DNA of 21,952 nucleotides from a candidate division NPL-UPA2 bacterium. Its GTDB lineage: Bacteria > Bacillota > UBA994. The translations under genes and the position numbers were made by a program. Below are positions 13,544 to 21,900 of the stretch, one piece after another; positions within the stretch are counted from its first letter, which is position 1; every line of letters starts with the position of its first letter. The stretch is taken from positions 1 through 21,952 of the forward strand of contig QLUB01000014.1 of the NCBI GenBank assembly GCA_018725205.1. The letters are read 5' to 3'. Under the pieces are notes generated by a model that saw only the letters and a program-made list of their open reading frames with translations, was not told the origin of the DNA and ran no database searches.

Positions 13544-14571
13544 CGAGAGTTTGCCGTCTTAGCCAGCAAGCTCACACCACGCACCCGGCGCAGAGTGGTG
13601 TCCGCAAGTAGGGCAATAAGCTCAGGGTAGGCGATGCCCGCCGCTTCCGCTGACACGGGAAAGTCGCTGTACCCCGGTGCCAAACCGGGTAGAGGATTAA
13701 CTTCAATGACGTAGGGAGAACCGTCCTCACACAGTCTAAAGTCCACCCGCGCAAAGTCTCGGCATCCTAGTGCCCCAAAAGCACGCTTAGCTAGGCCGCG
13801 CATGACCTCTGCGACTTCCTCGTTTAGCGGCGCGGGACACAAAAAGTTCTCTCGCGCCGTCCACTCTTTTTTGAACTGGTACGTATACATGTTGTTAGCT
13901 GAGCTCGGTACGCTAGAGAAGTCAATTTCCATAATAGGCAAGGTCGATACGTCTGGATCATTCCCGATAATCCCAATGGTAAACTCTCTCCCAGCAATAA
14001 ACTGCTCGACGAGAGCCGGTTGTTTGTAGGTACGGCAGATAAAATCGACCTGGCGCCTGAGTGCTGACTCGTCATTGACACGCGAATTAGCGCTGATACC
14101 CATGGAGGAGCCCTCATGCGCCGGCTTAACGATTAACGGGAAAATCAGCGTCTGGTCTAGCGGGCAGGTCGCGTCGTGAAACACCTGAAATCGCGGTGTT
14201 GGGATTCCTTCATGCAAAAGGATTTTCTTCGTAATCGGTTTGTCGAGGCTGATGGCTAACGTTAAAACGTCTGACCCAGTGTACGGCAAGCCAATCATCT
14301 CGAGCAGGGCGGGGATCTGTGCCTCTCTGTTTCTGCCCCTATACCCTTCGCAGATGTTAAAGGCTAGGTCGAAACTGCCGTGCATAAGTGGAAACAGAGC
14401 CGCCGGGGTGCCTTCTAGGCCAGATACTTCGTACCCTGCCTGCACAAGCGCCTCCCGTATAGCCTCGATGGTGCTCGCTGAGTCCAGCTCAGCGAGCAAG
14501 TCGGGGGGGTCGTCGTCACTGTCCTGTGTCTCATACTTCAAATTGTAGAGTAAAGCTACTCTAAGTCCCAT
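13540..14571 (-). CDS. D-alanine-D-alanine ligase-like ATP-grasp enzyme
   Basis: The 343-residue protein is an ATP-grasp ligase of the Ddl family. Visible are FNICEGYRGRNREAQIPALLE near 71-91 with LPYTGSD after it, the lysine and glycine loop IVKPAHEGSSMGI, LVEQFIAGREFTIGI, and the metal-binding end ARVDFRLCEDGSPYVIEVNPLPGL. These fit ATP-dependent joining of a carboxylate to an amine. True Ddl enzymes have closely similar motifs, but many clostridial paralogues of this subtype have unproven substrates, so I do not assign ddl. The longer start at 14616 overlaps engB; ATG at 14571, behind GGGGGCAGG, is better. It ends convergently with the ABC permease gene. Confidence 0.87.
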   Translation of the reverse strand: MGLRVALLYNLKYETQDSDDDPPDLLAELDSASTIEAIREALVQAGYEVSGLEGTPAALFPLMHGSFDLAFNICEGYRGRNREAQIPALLEMIGLPYTGSDVLTLAISLDKPITKKILLHEGIPTPRFQVFHDATCPLDQTLIFPLIVKPAHEGSSMGISANSRVNDESALRRQVDFICRTYKQPALVEQFIAGREFTIGIIGNDPDVSTLPIMEIDFSSVPSSANNMYTYQFKKEWTARENFLCPAPLNEEVAEVMRGLAKRAFGALGCRDFARVDFRLCEDGSPYVIEVNPLPGLAPGYSDFPVSAEAAGIAYPELIALLADTTLRRVRGVSLLAKTANSR

Positions 14572-14588
14572 TTGCCTGCCCCCATATT

Positions 14589-15170
14589 TTAGTGTTCTGT
14601 GAGAACATGAGACCAAAGCAAGTCTATGCCGCCCTTGCCCTGTGAGGAAGTGACAATCACTTCCTCCGGAGCTATAGACAAGGTCTCACCTATGACTTTC
14701 AGATGTTGCGCTAGGCGTGAACGCACCACTTTGTCTGCTTTTGTGGCCACCACCTTGACGGGAATACCCGTATTCTTTACCAGTAAGTGAAATGCACAAT
14801 CATCAGGTGACGGAGCGTGACGAATGTCTACTAGCTGCAGAATTAGACGAAGCTGGTGGCGCTTCTGCAGATAGTCCTGCAGGCGTTGTCGTGTCGCAGC
14901 GCGCTCTGCCTGACTAAACTTGGCGTACCCATAGCCTGGAACATCAACGAGATAGAGGGCTTCATTGATGAGGTAGAAGTTCATAAGTCGTGTCTTCCCC
15001 GGTTGGCTGGATATGCGGGCTAAGGCCCTGCGTGAAAGTAAGGAGTTAATGAGCGAGGACTTACCGACGTTGCTGCGCCCAATGATAGCTATTTCCGGCA
15101 ATGCACCGGCAGGCATTTGCCCTAGCTCAAGCGCTGAGGTCACTAACTCCGCCGATACCACCTTAAACAT
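14589..15170 (-). CDS. engB: Ribosome-biogenesis GTPase EngB (YsxC/YihA)
   Basis: The 193-residue GTPase has G1 GRSNVGKS at 31-38, the G2 region PGKTRLMNFY around 57-66, G3 DVPGYGYAK at 76-84 and G4 TKADK at 142-146. It takes part in assembly of the 50S ribosomal subunit and is essential in many bacteria. It overlaps the lon stop by eight bases (ATGTTTAA), and the lonA-ysxC order is the one in Bacillus. Confidence 0.96.
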   Translation of the reverse strand: MFKVVSAELVTSALELGQMPAGALPEIAIIGRSNVGKSSLINSLLSRRALARISSQPGKTRLMNFYLINEALYLVDVPGYGYAKFSQAERAATRQRLQDYLQKRHQLRLILQLVDIRHAPSPDDCAFHLLVKNTGIPVKVVATKADKVVRSRLAQHLKVIGETLSIAPEEVIVTSSQGKGGIDLLWSHVLTEH

Positions 15171-17490
15171 GCTGCTCTCCCGCGCTAAAAGCTACCGCTA
15201 GTACTTCAGACATGTCCTCTACCAGTCTAACGTCTAAACGGCGCAGAATATTGCGCGGCACCTCGTCGAGATCGCGCTTATTGTCCTTAGGCACGATCAC
15301 CGTCTTTACGCCTGAGCGGTGGGCGGCTAAAAGCTTTTCCTTGAGCCCCCCTATCGGCAGAACCCGTCCACGCAGGGTAATCTCCCCCGTCATCGCGACA
15401 TCCTTGCGGACCGCCCGCTTAGAAAGTGCGGAAGCAAGCGCTGTAGCAAGCGTAATCCCCGCTGAAGGCCCATCCTTAGGTATAGCTCCCTCGGGAACAT
15501 GCACGTGAATATCGCAATTCTGGTAGAAATCGGCATCAATACCTAGTTCGCTTGCCCGCGAACGCACATAGCTGTATGCGGCTTGTGCCGATTCGCGCAT
15601 TACTTCACCGAGCTGCCCAGTCAAAATAAGGTTGCCTTTGCCCTGCATCACGGTAACCTCAATTGTCGCTGTATCGCCTCCTGTTTCCGTCCAGACTAGG
15701 CCTGTAGATATGCCGATTTCATCCCGCTGTTCAGAGGCGTTGAAGCGATAACGGGGAACCCCAAGGAAGCTATGCGCATTCTGGACGGTGATGGTAAAGG
15801 CCCGGGTGGAGCCGGCGACAACTTCCTTGGCTACCTTGCGGCATACAGCGGAAATTTCGCGCTCGAGACTCCGCACCCCTGCTTCACGCGTATATTCGTT
15901 AATAATTTTGCGCAACCCCTGTTCGCCAAAAGCAAGTTGGTCTCGTTTCAGGCCGTGGGAGCCAAGCGCCTTAGGCACAAGGTGGCGGTTAGCTATCTTC
16001 AGCTTCTCTTCTTCGGTATAGCCGGAGATAGTGATAATCTCCATGCGATCTAACAGAGGCCGCGGAATACCGTACCTAGAATTTGCGGTAGTGATAAACA
16101 GCACTTGCGACAAGTCAAAGGGTAGTTCGATGTAATGGTCGGAAAAGGTGTTGTTCTGTTCGGGGTCGAGCACCTCAAGTAGCGCGGCCGAAGGGTCACC
16201 GCGAAAATCCATGCTCATTTTGTCGACTTCATCTAATAAGAACAAGGGATTGCGTGTCTTAGCCTGACGCAGCACTTGAATAATGCGCCCGGGCATGGCC
16301 CCGACATAGGTACGGCGGTGCCCGCGAATCTCTGCCTCGTCCCGCACACCGCCAAGCGACATGCGTACGAAGTTGCGCCCGAGTGCCTTTGCGACTGAGC
16401 GGGCTAAAGACGTCTTGCCTACGCCCGGGGGGCCCACCAGACACAAGATTGGCCCTTTAAGCTGGTTAGTCAAGTGGCGGACAGCTAAATATTCCACAAT
16501 CCGCGACTTAACTTTTTCTAGTCCATAGTGGTCCTCGTCTAGGATTTCCTCCGCCCGCTTGATATCCAAAGTATCTGTGGACAAGCTGTTCCAAGGCAGC
16601 GCTAGCACCCAGTCAAGGTAGTTACGCACAACTACTGCCTCAGCTACCCCCGGCGGCATGCGTTCCAAGCGGTCAATTTCCTTATGGCACCTCTCTGCCA
16701 CTTCTGCCGGTAGCTTGAGCTCCTCTACCTTGTCGCGCAGCTCCTCGGCCTCACCACCGCGATCGTCTTTTTGGCCTAGTTCCCGCTGGATGGCCTTCAT
16801 CTGCTCGCGCAGGTAATATTCGCGTTGATTCTTTTCCATCTGCCTGCGCACGCGGCTGTTGAGCCGCTTTTCGATCTCGAGTATCTCTAGCTCGCGTGAC
16901 AGCACCTCGCCAAGCAATTCTAAGCGCTCCGTAACATCTACGGCCGCCAGTAGCCTCTGTCGATCCTCAATGCTAAGGTTAAGGTGAGTAGCGATTGTAT
17001 CAGCTAGCTGCCCGGGTCTATCAATGACGCTGACGGTAATGAAAATTTCCGGGGAAATTTTCTTGCCAGATTTCACGTATTGCTCAAAACTACCCAGTGC
17101 CCTCCGCATCAAAGCCTCTACATAGACCGAGAGGGAGTCTTGGTCAGGCATTATCCGAACCCCCACTGACATAAAGGGTAGCTCCTGCACAACGTGCTCG
17201 ATTTGCGCCCTAGTCTGCCCTTCCACCAGTACACGCACAGTTCCGGCGGGCAATGTAATTACCTGCTTGATAGTAGCTATCGTTCCAATAACATGCAAAT
17301 CAGCTAGGGCCGGCTCCTCCACATTGATGTCTACCTGCGTCGCCAAAAAAACCTCGCTGTTAGCGCGCAAGGCGGCATTTATCGCATCAATGGAGCGAGT
17401 GCGTCCTACGTCAAGGTTGATGACGCTCGTTGGAAATACCAGATAACCTCGCAACGGGAGCAAGGGATACTCCGCATAGTGTTTGTCCAC
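15163..17490 (-). CDS. lon: ATP-dependent protease La (LonA)
   Basis: The 775-residue protein has the complete Lon layout: N-terminal substrate-binding domain (about 1-195, beginning YPLLPLRGYLVFP), a long coiled-coil helix (about 200-240), the AAA+ module with Walker A GPPGVGKT at 353-360 and Walker B PLFLLDE at 415-421, and the protease domain with Ser676 in PKDGPSAG and Lys719 in GLKEKLLAAHRSG forming the catalytic dyad. It degrades misfolded and regulatory proteins in the cytoplasm. GTG start, with AGGAGG 11 bases upstream. Its completeness contrasts with the shortened LonB-like gene just before it. Confidence 0.97.
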   Translation of the reverse strand: MDKHYAEYPLLPLRGYLVFPTSVINLDVGRTRSIDAINAALRANSEVFLATQVDINVEEPALADLHVIGTIATIKQVITLPAGTVRVLVEGQTRAQIEHVVQELPFMSVGVRIMPDQDSLSVYVEALMRRALGSFEQYVKSGKKISPEIFITVSVIDRPGQLADTIATHLNLSIEDRQRLLAAVDVTERLELLGEVLSRELEILEIEKRLNSRVRRQMEKNQREYYLREQMKAIQRELGQKDDRGGEAEELRDKVEELKLPAEVAERCHKEIDRLERMPPGVAEAVVVRNYLDWVLALPWNSLSTDTLDIKRAEEILDEDHYGLEKVKSRIVEYLAVRHLTNQLKGPILCLVGPPGVGKTSLARSVAKALGRNFVRMSLGGVRDEAEIRGHRRTYVGAMPGRIIQVLRQAKTRNPLFLLDEVDKMSMDFRGDPSAALLEVLDPEQNNTFSDHYIELPFDLSQVLFITTANSRYGIPRPLLDRMEIITISGYTEEEKLKIANRHLVPKALGSHGLKRDQLAFGEQGLRKIINEYTREAGVRSLEREISAVCRKVAKEVVAGSTRAFTITVQNAHSFLGVPRYRFNASEQRDEIGISTGLVWTETGGDTATIEVTVMQGKGNLILTGQLGEVMRESAQAAYSYVRSRASELGIDADFYQNCDIHVHVPEGAIPKDGPSAGITLATALASALSKRAVRKDVAMTGEITLRGRVLPIGGLKEKLLAAHRSGVKTVIVPKDNKRDLDEVPRNILRRLDVRLVEDMSEVLAVAFSAGEQHV

Positions 17491-17556
17491 TAACTAACAC
17501 GCCTCCTCGGACTTTGCGCCGCGACCTAAGCTTAGTCCGCAGCAACTCTAGTATAC
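17491..17556 (-). promoter_or_regulatory. Possible lon promoter region with 10-bp palindrome
   Basis: The gap before lon contains, on the minus strand, TATACT at 17555-17550, a reasonable -10 box, but no clear -35 hexamer. About 15 bases downstream is the perfect palindrome CTAAGCTTAG (17526-17535), which could be a regulator site. The classic CIRCE heat-shock element is absent. A promoter is plausible but unproven. Confidence 0.3.
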
Positions 17557-17562
17557 GCGACA

Positions 17563-18540
17563 TTACCCTTGCTCGCTAGAGCAAGGGATTGTGTCCTGAA
17601 CAATGGCGTGCGCGATTGCTTCGCGCACATGCCAAATAGGCACAACTTCCAAATTGCTGATGTTGGCAAACCCCTCTTGCCAGTTCTCTGCCGGAATCAG
17701 TGCCTTCCTTACGCCCGCCAACGCCGCTGCTTCTAGTTTCGCCGCTACGAAGTAGATCTCTAGGCAGCGCGACCTGATGGCGGGCGAAATATGCTCAGGT
17801 GAACGTGTGGTCGCTCCGACAAGACGAAAGTCGGCCGGCAATCCATTAGCGAAGATGTCGTGAATGTGCTTGGGCACGTTAGCGTCTTCGGGGGAGTAAT
17901 ACGCGCTCTCCAGAAAGACTTTCCTGTCCTCCAGCACTTTAAGCAATTTATTCATCTGCGTGGGATGAAGCTCCCCAATTTCGTCAATGAACAAAACGCC
18001 GCCGTGCGCGCGTGTGACAGCTCCCGGCTTAGGCTGAGGAATTCCCGCCATGCCAAGTGGCCCCGCTCCCTGGTAAATAGGGTCATGCACGGAGCCGATG
18101 AGGGGGTCAGCGATCCCACGCTCATCAAACCGCGCGGTGGTGGCGTCTAGCTCTACGAACTTAGCTCCACTGCCAAAAGGCGAACCCGGAGTACGCTTAG
18201 CTTCTTCTAGCACCAGCCGCGCCGCTGCTGTTTTTCCTATCCCCGGCGGACCGTACACGATTACGTGCTGAGGGTTAAGCCCGCACAGCGCAGCGCGCAG
18301 TGCCTTAATGCCATCCTGTTGCCCAATAATCTCGTCAAATGTGCTGGGCCTAGTTCGCTCAGCGAGTGGTTCCGTGAGGGAAATCTCCCGCAGTTTAGCT
18401 AGTTTCTCCGTCTCCTTGCGCGACTCTCTGTCTACAGCGACACGGGTCCCCTGCTGGGCGCGTAACAAATTTAGGAAGTAAAGACCAATCACCACCGCAA
18501 AAACTAGCTGAATGCCGTAAAACAGCCCGCCAAAGCTCAT
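17563..18540 (-). CDS. lonB: LonB-type AAA+ protein with most of the protease domain missing
   Basis: The 325-residue protein starts like LonB, the membrane-anchored Lon paralogue of spore formers: one transmembrane segment (about 6-26) and an AAA+ module with Walker A GPPGIGKT at 97-104, Walker B VLFIDE at 182-187 and sensor/arginine-finger segment GATTRSPEHISPAIRSRC at 242-259. After EIYF (261-264) the sequence jumps to AAKLEAAALAGVRKALIPAENW, which in Lon proteases is the end of the proteolytic domain around the catalytic lysine. The helical subdomain and the stretch with the catalytic Ser (PKDGPSAG-like) are absent; relatives have about 550 residues. The frame is open across the join. ATG at 18540 behind GAGGTGAGGG is preferred to an upstream start at 18699. 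Protease activity should be lost. Confidence 0.85.
   Translation of the reverse strand: MSFGGLFYGIQLVFAVVIGLYFLNLLRAQQGTRVAVDRESRKETEKLAKLREISLTEPLAERTRPSTFDEIIGQQDGIKALRAALCGLNPQHVIVYGPPGIGKTAAARLVLEEAKRTPGSPFGSGAKFVELDATTARFDERGIADPLIGSVHDPIYQGAGPLGMAGIPQPKPGAVTRAHGGVLFIDEIGELHPTQMNKLLKVLEDRKVFLESAYYSPEDANVPKHIHDIFANGLPADFRLVGATTRSPEHISPAIRSRCLEIYFVAAKLEAAALAGVRKALIPAENWQEGFANISNLEVVPIWHVREAIAHAIVQDTIPCSSEQG
17566..17587. other. Perfect 9-bp inverted repeat at the 3' end of the lonB-like gene
   Basis: CCCTTGCTC and GAGCAAGGG flank a 4-base loop. The hairpin lies inside the last codons of the gene, which encode Pro-Cys-Ser-Ser-Glu-Gln-Gly before the TAA. No T-run follows on either strand, so it is not a typical terminator; an mRNA processing or stabilising role for the lonB-lon boundary is possible. 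Confidence 0.6.
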
Positions 18541-18575
18541 CGCCCTCACCTCATGATTAGTCTGCACCTTGAGCG

Positions 18576-18621
18576 GGGAAAAAATGAAAAAGAGACAGCT
18601 CCACTTTCGCAGTGAGCTGTC
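18576..18621 (-). terminator. Rho-independent terminator after clpX
   Basis: On the minus strand GACAGCT pairs with AGCTGTC (7 bp), extended by CACT/AGTG with one bulged G around the loop GCGAA. It is followed by TCTTTTTCATTTTTT. It lies in the 94-base gap between clpX and lonB, so the tig-clpP-clpX transcript should end, at least partly, here. Confidence 0.85.
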
Positions 18622-18634
18622 CCATTGTTTAGCC

Positions 18635-19897
18635 TTAAGCGGTGATCTCCTTTTTCTTGCGCGACTTGACCCCTTCTGTGAACAGAATGGGCGGCTCATT
18701 CTTGAGCACAGCCTCCTCGGTTATCACACATTTCTTGATGTCCCCGCGGGAAGGCGCATCGTACATGACGTCGAGCATAATTTTCTCCATAATCGCTCGC
18801 AAGCCACGGGCACCAGTGTTGCGTTTGATGGCCTCACGCGCTATCGCCCGTAGGGCTTCCTCCCTAAACTCCAGCGCTACCCCGTCGTACTCCAATAACT
18901 TGGCGTACTGCTTAGTCAAGGCATTCTTAGGCTCCGTTAACACTCGCACCAATGCGTCCTCGTCTAGCTGGTCTAGAGTGGCAATCACTGGGATTCGTCC
19001 GACGAACTCCGGGATTAGACCATACTTCAGCAGGTCAGCGGGCAGTACTTGCCGCAGAAGCTCACCAATGGGCGTCTCCGAGCGCGCCTTAACTTCCGCG
19101 CCAAAGCCCATGGCCTTCCTCCCAGTACGCGTTTGGATAAGCTTTTCCAACCCGTCAAAGGCCCCACCGCAGATGAACAGGATATTGGTCGTGTCAATCT
19201 GCAGGAATTCCTGATGGGGGTGTTTGCGACCGCCCTGCGGAGGAACGCTCGCCACCGTGCCTTCGAGGATCTTCAGTAAGGCTTGCTGCACACCTTCACC
19301 CGAGACGTCTCTTGTAATGGAAGGGTTGTCGGACTTGCGGGCAATCTTGTCGACCTCGTCAATGTAAACAATGCCTTTTTCTGCCTTTTCGATGTCAAAG
19401 TCTGCGTTCTGAATGAGCTTAAGCAGAATGTTCTCTACGTCCTCACCCACATAGCCAGCCTCCGTCAAAGAAGTAGCATCGGCAATGGCGAAAGGTACGT
19501 TTAAGAGCTTAGCTAGACTCTGCGCCAGCAATGTCTTACCGACACCCGTGGGGCCAATCAGCGCGATGTTGCTCTTGGTAAGCTCTACCTCATCGCTCTT
19601 GCTCCCAGAGTAAATGCGCTTATAGTGGTTGTATACCGCCACCGCCAAAATACGTTTGGCTTCATCTTGGCCGATTACCCATTGGTCAAGAAAAGTCTTG
19701 ATTTCGGCGGGCTTGGGGATTTCCTTAAACTCGCCTTCCTGCTCGTGATGAGACTCTTCCTCTACGATTTCCATGCACAGCTCAACACACTCATCGCAGA
19801 TGTAAACCCCCGGGCCTGCAATGAGCTTCTTAACCTGCTCCTGTGTCTTGCCGCAAAACGAGCACTTGACGGAGTTCCGTTCATCAAACTTGGCCAT
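18635..19897 (-). CDS. clpX: ATP-dependent Clp protease ATP-binding subunit ClpX
   Basis: The 420-residue unfoldase feeds substrates to ClpP. A C4 zinc-binding domain (Cys12, 15, 34, 37) is followed by AAA+ motifs: Walker A GPTGVGKT at 115-122, pore-1 loop GYVGED near 148-153, Walker B IVYIDE at 176-181, the RKH loop in GGRKHPHQEF, and an MGFG tripeptide region that corresponds to the ClpP-docking IGF loop, here with Met in place of Ile. The C-terminal RGARG-like segment NTGARGLRAIMEKI is present. It follows clpP by 27 bases with its own AAGGAGGTG ribosome-binding site. Confidence 0.97.
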   Translation of the reverse strand: MAKFDERNSVKCSFCGKTQEQVKKLIAGPGVYICDECVELCMEIVEEESHHEQEGEFKEIPKPAEIKTFLDQWVIGQDEAKRILAVAVYNHYKRIYSGSKSDEVELTKSNIALIGPTGVGKTLLAQSLAKLLNVPFAIADATSLTEAGYVGEDVENILLKLIQNADFDIEKAEKGIVYIDEVDKIARKSDNPSITRDVSGEGVQQALLKILEGTVASVPPQGGRKHPHQEFLQIDTTNILFICGGAFDGLEKLIQTRTGRKAMGFGAEVKARSETPIGELLRQVLPADLLKYGLIPEFVGRIPVIATLDQLDEDALVRVLTEPKNALTKQYAKLLEYDGVALEFREEALRAIAREAIKRNTGARGLRAIMEKIMLDVMYDAPSRGDIKKCVITEEAVLKNEPPILFTEGVKSRKKKEITA

Positions 19898-19924
19898 GTC
19901 GCACCTCCTTGGTTGCCCTAGTGA

Positions 19925-20512
19925 CTACTTCTTGCGCTTCACTAAGATTTCGTCCACGATGCCATACTCCTTGGCCTGTTCTGCTGTCATCCAGAAATCG
20001 CGGTCAAAGTCCTTAGCGACTTTGTCATTCGGTTGGCCGGTATGCGTGGAGAGAATCTTTTTTAGAGAGTCACGCATACGCAGTATTTCTCTAGCCTGAA
20101 TCTCGATGTCAATGGCCTGGCCCTGCGCGCCGCCATGGGGCTGATGAATCATTACGCGGGAATTTGGCAACGACATGCGCTTGCCCTTGGCACCAGCGGA
20201 TAACAACACTGCACCCATACTTGCGGCCATGCCTATGCATATGGTGCGCACGTCAGATCTGATAAACTGCATCGTGTCATATATGGCCAACCCAGCGTCA
20301 ATGTGTCCACCCGGGCTGTTAATGTACAGGTCTATGTCCTTGGTTGGGTCTTCGCCCTCTAAGTGCAACAGTTGAGCTACAATGAGATTGGCGACATGAT
20401 CGTCAATCGCCGACCCGAGGAGTATAATGCGCTCCTTGAGCAAGCGAGAGAAAATGTCATAACTACGCTCTCCGCGGCTAGTTTGCTCAACAACAAACGG
20501 AATCAACCCCAC
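19925..20512 (-). CDS. clpP: ATP-dependent Clp protease proteolytic subunit
   Basis: The 195-residue serine peptidase forms the tetradecameric proteolytic chamber used with ClpX. The catalytic triad is visible: Ser98 in GMAASMGAVLL, His123 in MIHQPHGG, and Asp172 in DRDFWM. The N-terminus MGLIPFVVEQTSRGERSYDI is standard, and the protein is full length. It lies 14 bases after tig and upstream of clpX, forming a tig-clpP-clpX operon. Confidence 0.97.
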   Translation of the reverse strand: MGLIPFVVEQTSRGERSYDIFSRLLKERIILLGSAIDDHVANLIVAQLLHLEGEDPTKDIDLYINSPGGHIDAGLAIYDTMQFIRSDVRTICIGMAASMGAVLLSAGAKGKRMSLPNSRVMIHQPHGGAQGQAIDIEIQAREILRMRDSLKKILSTHTGQPNDKVAKDFDRDFWMTAEQAKEYGIVDEILVKRKK

Positions 20513-20526
20513 GCTAACACCCCCAC

Positions 20527-21816
20527 TTATTGAATACTTGCTGCTTGCACCAGAAAATCGATGGTCTTACTTGTGCGCAAGCTCTCGCTCGCAGCCGTGA
20601 ACTGCCCGCGCTCTACGAGCATCCGATGCACGTCGTCTAGGCTGCGTCCCATTGAGTCAGCCATAGACTGCAGATAGGCGTTTAGTTCCCCCGCGTCTAC
20701 AGATATGTTCTCTATCTCGCCTATTTTTTCAAGCACCAGGCGCGTTTTGACGCGCTCTAGGGCTGACGCACGAAACTCCCCTCTTAGCTCTTCCGCACTC
20801 CTGCCGATGCGCTGTAAGTACTGCGGCAACTCAAGGCCACTCTTAGTTAAGCTGTGCGACATATCTTCAATCATGGAGTCAATCTCGCGTTCCGCTAATA
20901 CTTTGGGAACATCAACGGACGTTTGCGCTACTACTTTGGCGACGACATCGTTCTCTAGTCGGGTCTTTGCGTTCTTCTCCGCCGCTTGCGTCAGTCGGCT
21001 GCAGAGATCAGCCGTAAATTCAGCCAAAGTCTCAAAGTCTGAGATTTCCTTTGCGAAATCATCGTCTAGTGCAGGCAATTCCTTGCGCTTAATCTCATGC
21101 AGCTTTATGGCAAAGGTAGCCTCTTTCCCTGCAAGGTGCTCCGCACGATAGTCGGGCGGAAAGACCACCTGGATATTGCGTGTCTCGTCTCTGCCCATAC
21201 CAATTAGCTGCCCCTCAAACCCCGGGATAAAGGAGCCTGAGCCAAGCACCAGACTTTGACGCTCCGCTGTCCCCCCGGCAAATTCCACGCCGTCGATTGC
21301 ACCCCGGTAGTCGATAAACACAGTGTCTCCAATCTGGGCATCAGTTTGTGCCACGTCGACCAAGCGGGCGTGCCGCTCTTGCAGCTTCTTAAGCTCCATA
21401 TCTACAGCGGCGTCGGTGACAGAGGCATCCAGCTTGGTAACTTGAACCCCCTTATATTCCCCTACGTTAAATGCAGGCATAAGTTCCACGGTAAACCGCA
21501 ACTTGGCTTCTTTTCCTTTGGCAAACTGCACGACATCTACGTCAGGACGGTCAAGGGGTTCGACCTTGGCCGCATCGAGCGCCGCTCCGTAAGCCTCCGG
21601 CAGCAAAGCGTCAACGGCATCTTCGTACAAACTCTCCACACCATAGCGCGCCTCAAAAACTTGGCGGGGAACCTTGCCGCGGCGAAACCCCGGCACATTA
21701 ATCTTTGCAGCAGCTTTCCGGAAAGCTGCGTCAAGTGCCGCTTCTACCTGCTGTTCCGCGATTGTGACCTCTAACAGCATCTTGTTGTCGTCAAGCTTCT
21801 CTACAGCGATGTTCAA
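20527..21816 (-). CDS. tig: Trigger factor
   Basis: The 429-residue chaperone binds the ribosome exit tunnel and has peptidyl-prolyl isomerase activity. The N-terminal ribosome-binding signature GFRRGKVPR, an FKBP-like central domain (IGDTVFIDYRGAIDGVEF, GSGSFIPGFEGQLIGM) and a long helical C-terminal domain are present. The frame extends to 21834, but that would translate the Shine-Dalgarno AGGAGG (21831-21826). The TTG at 21816, nine bases after it, gives MNIAVEKLDDNK, which matches the family's usual N-terminus. A TTG start may limit expression. It is the first gene of the tig-clpP-clpX operon. Confidence 0.95.
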   Translation of the reverse strand: MNIAVEKLDDNKMLLEVTIAEQQVEAALDAAFRKAAAKINVPGFRRGKVPRQVFEARYGVESLYEDAVDALLPEAYGAALDAAKVEPLDRPDVDVVQFAKGKEAKLRFTVELMPAFNVGEYKGVQVTKLDASVTDAAVDMELKKLQERHARLVDVAQTDAQIGDTVFIDYRGAIDGVEFAGGTAERQSLVLGSGSFIPGFEGQLIGMGRDETRNIQVVFPPDYRAEHLAGKEATFAIKLHEIKRKELPALDDDFAKEISDFETLAEFTADLCSRLTQAAEKNAKTRLENDVVAKVVAQTSVDVPKVLAEREIDSMIEDMSHSLTKSGLELPQYLQRIGRSAEELRGEFRASALERVKTRLVLEKIGEIENISVDAGELNAYLQSMADSMGRSLDDVHRMLVERGQFTAASESLRTSKTIDFLVQAASIQ

Positions 21817-21871
21817 AACAAAAGTCCTCCTCAAAACAAAAAGTATGCTTTACTTACTAATCAACTACTAT

Positions 21872-21900
21872 ATTATAGCATAAAAAACCCGACTTTTACA
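21872..21900 (-). promoter_or_regulatory. Extended -10 promoter of the tig-clpP-clpX operon
   Basis: On the minus strand TGCTATAAT provides a perfect -10 box (21877-21872) with the TGn extension. The -35 position at 17 bases is a poor TGTAAA (21900-21895), as is usual for extended -10 promoters. The leader would be about 50 bases. No CIRCE element is visible, nor a CtsR heptad repeat. Confidence 0.7.

Noticed and set aside
21817..21834. Upstream TTG start for trigger factor.
   Set aside because: It would translate the AGGAGG ribosome-binding site; the TTG at 21816 restores the usual family N-terminus.
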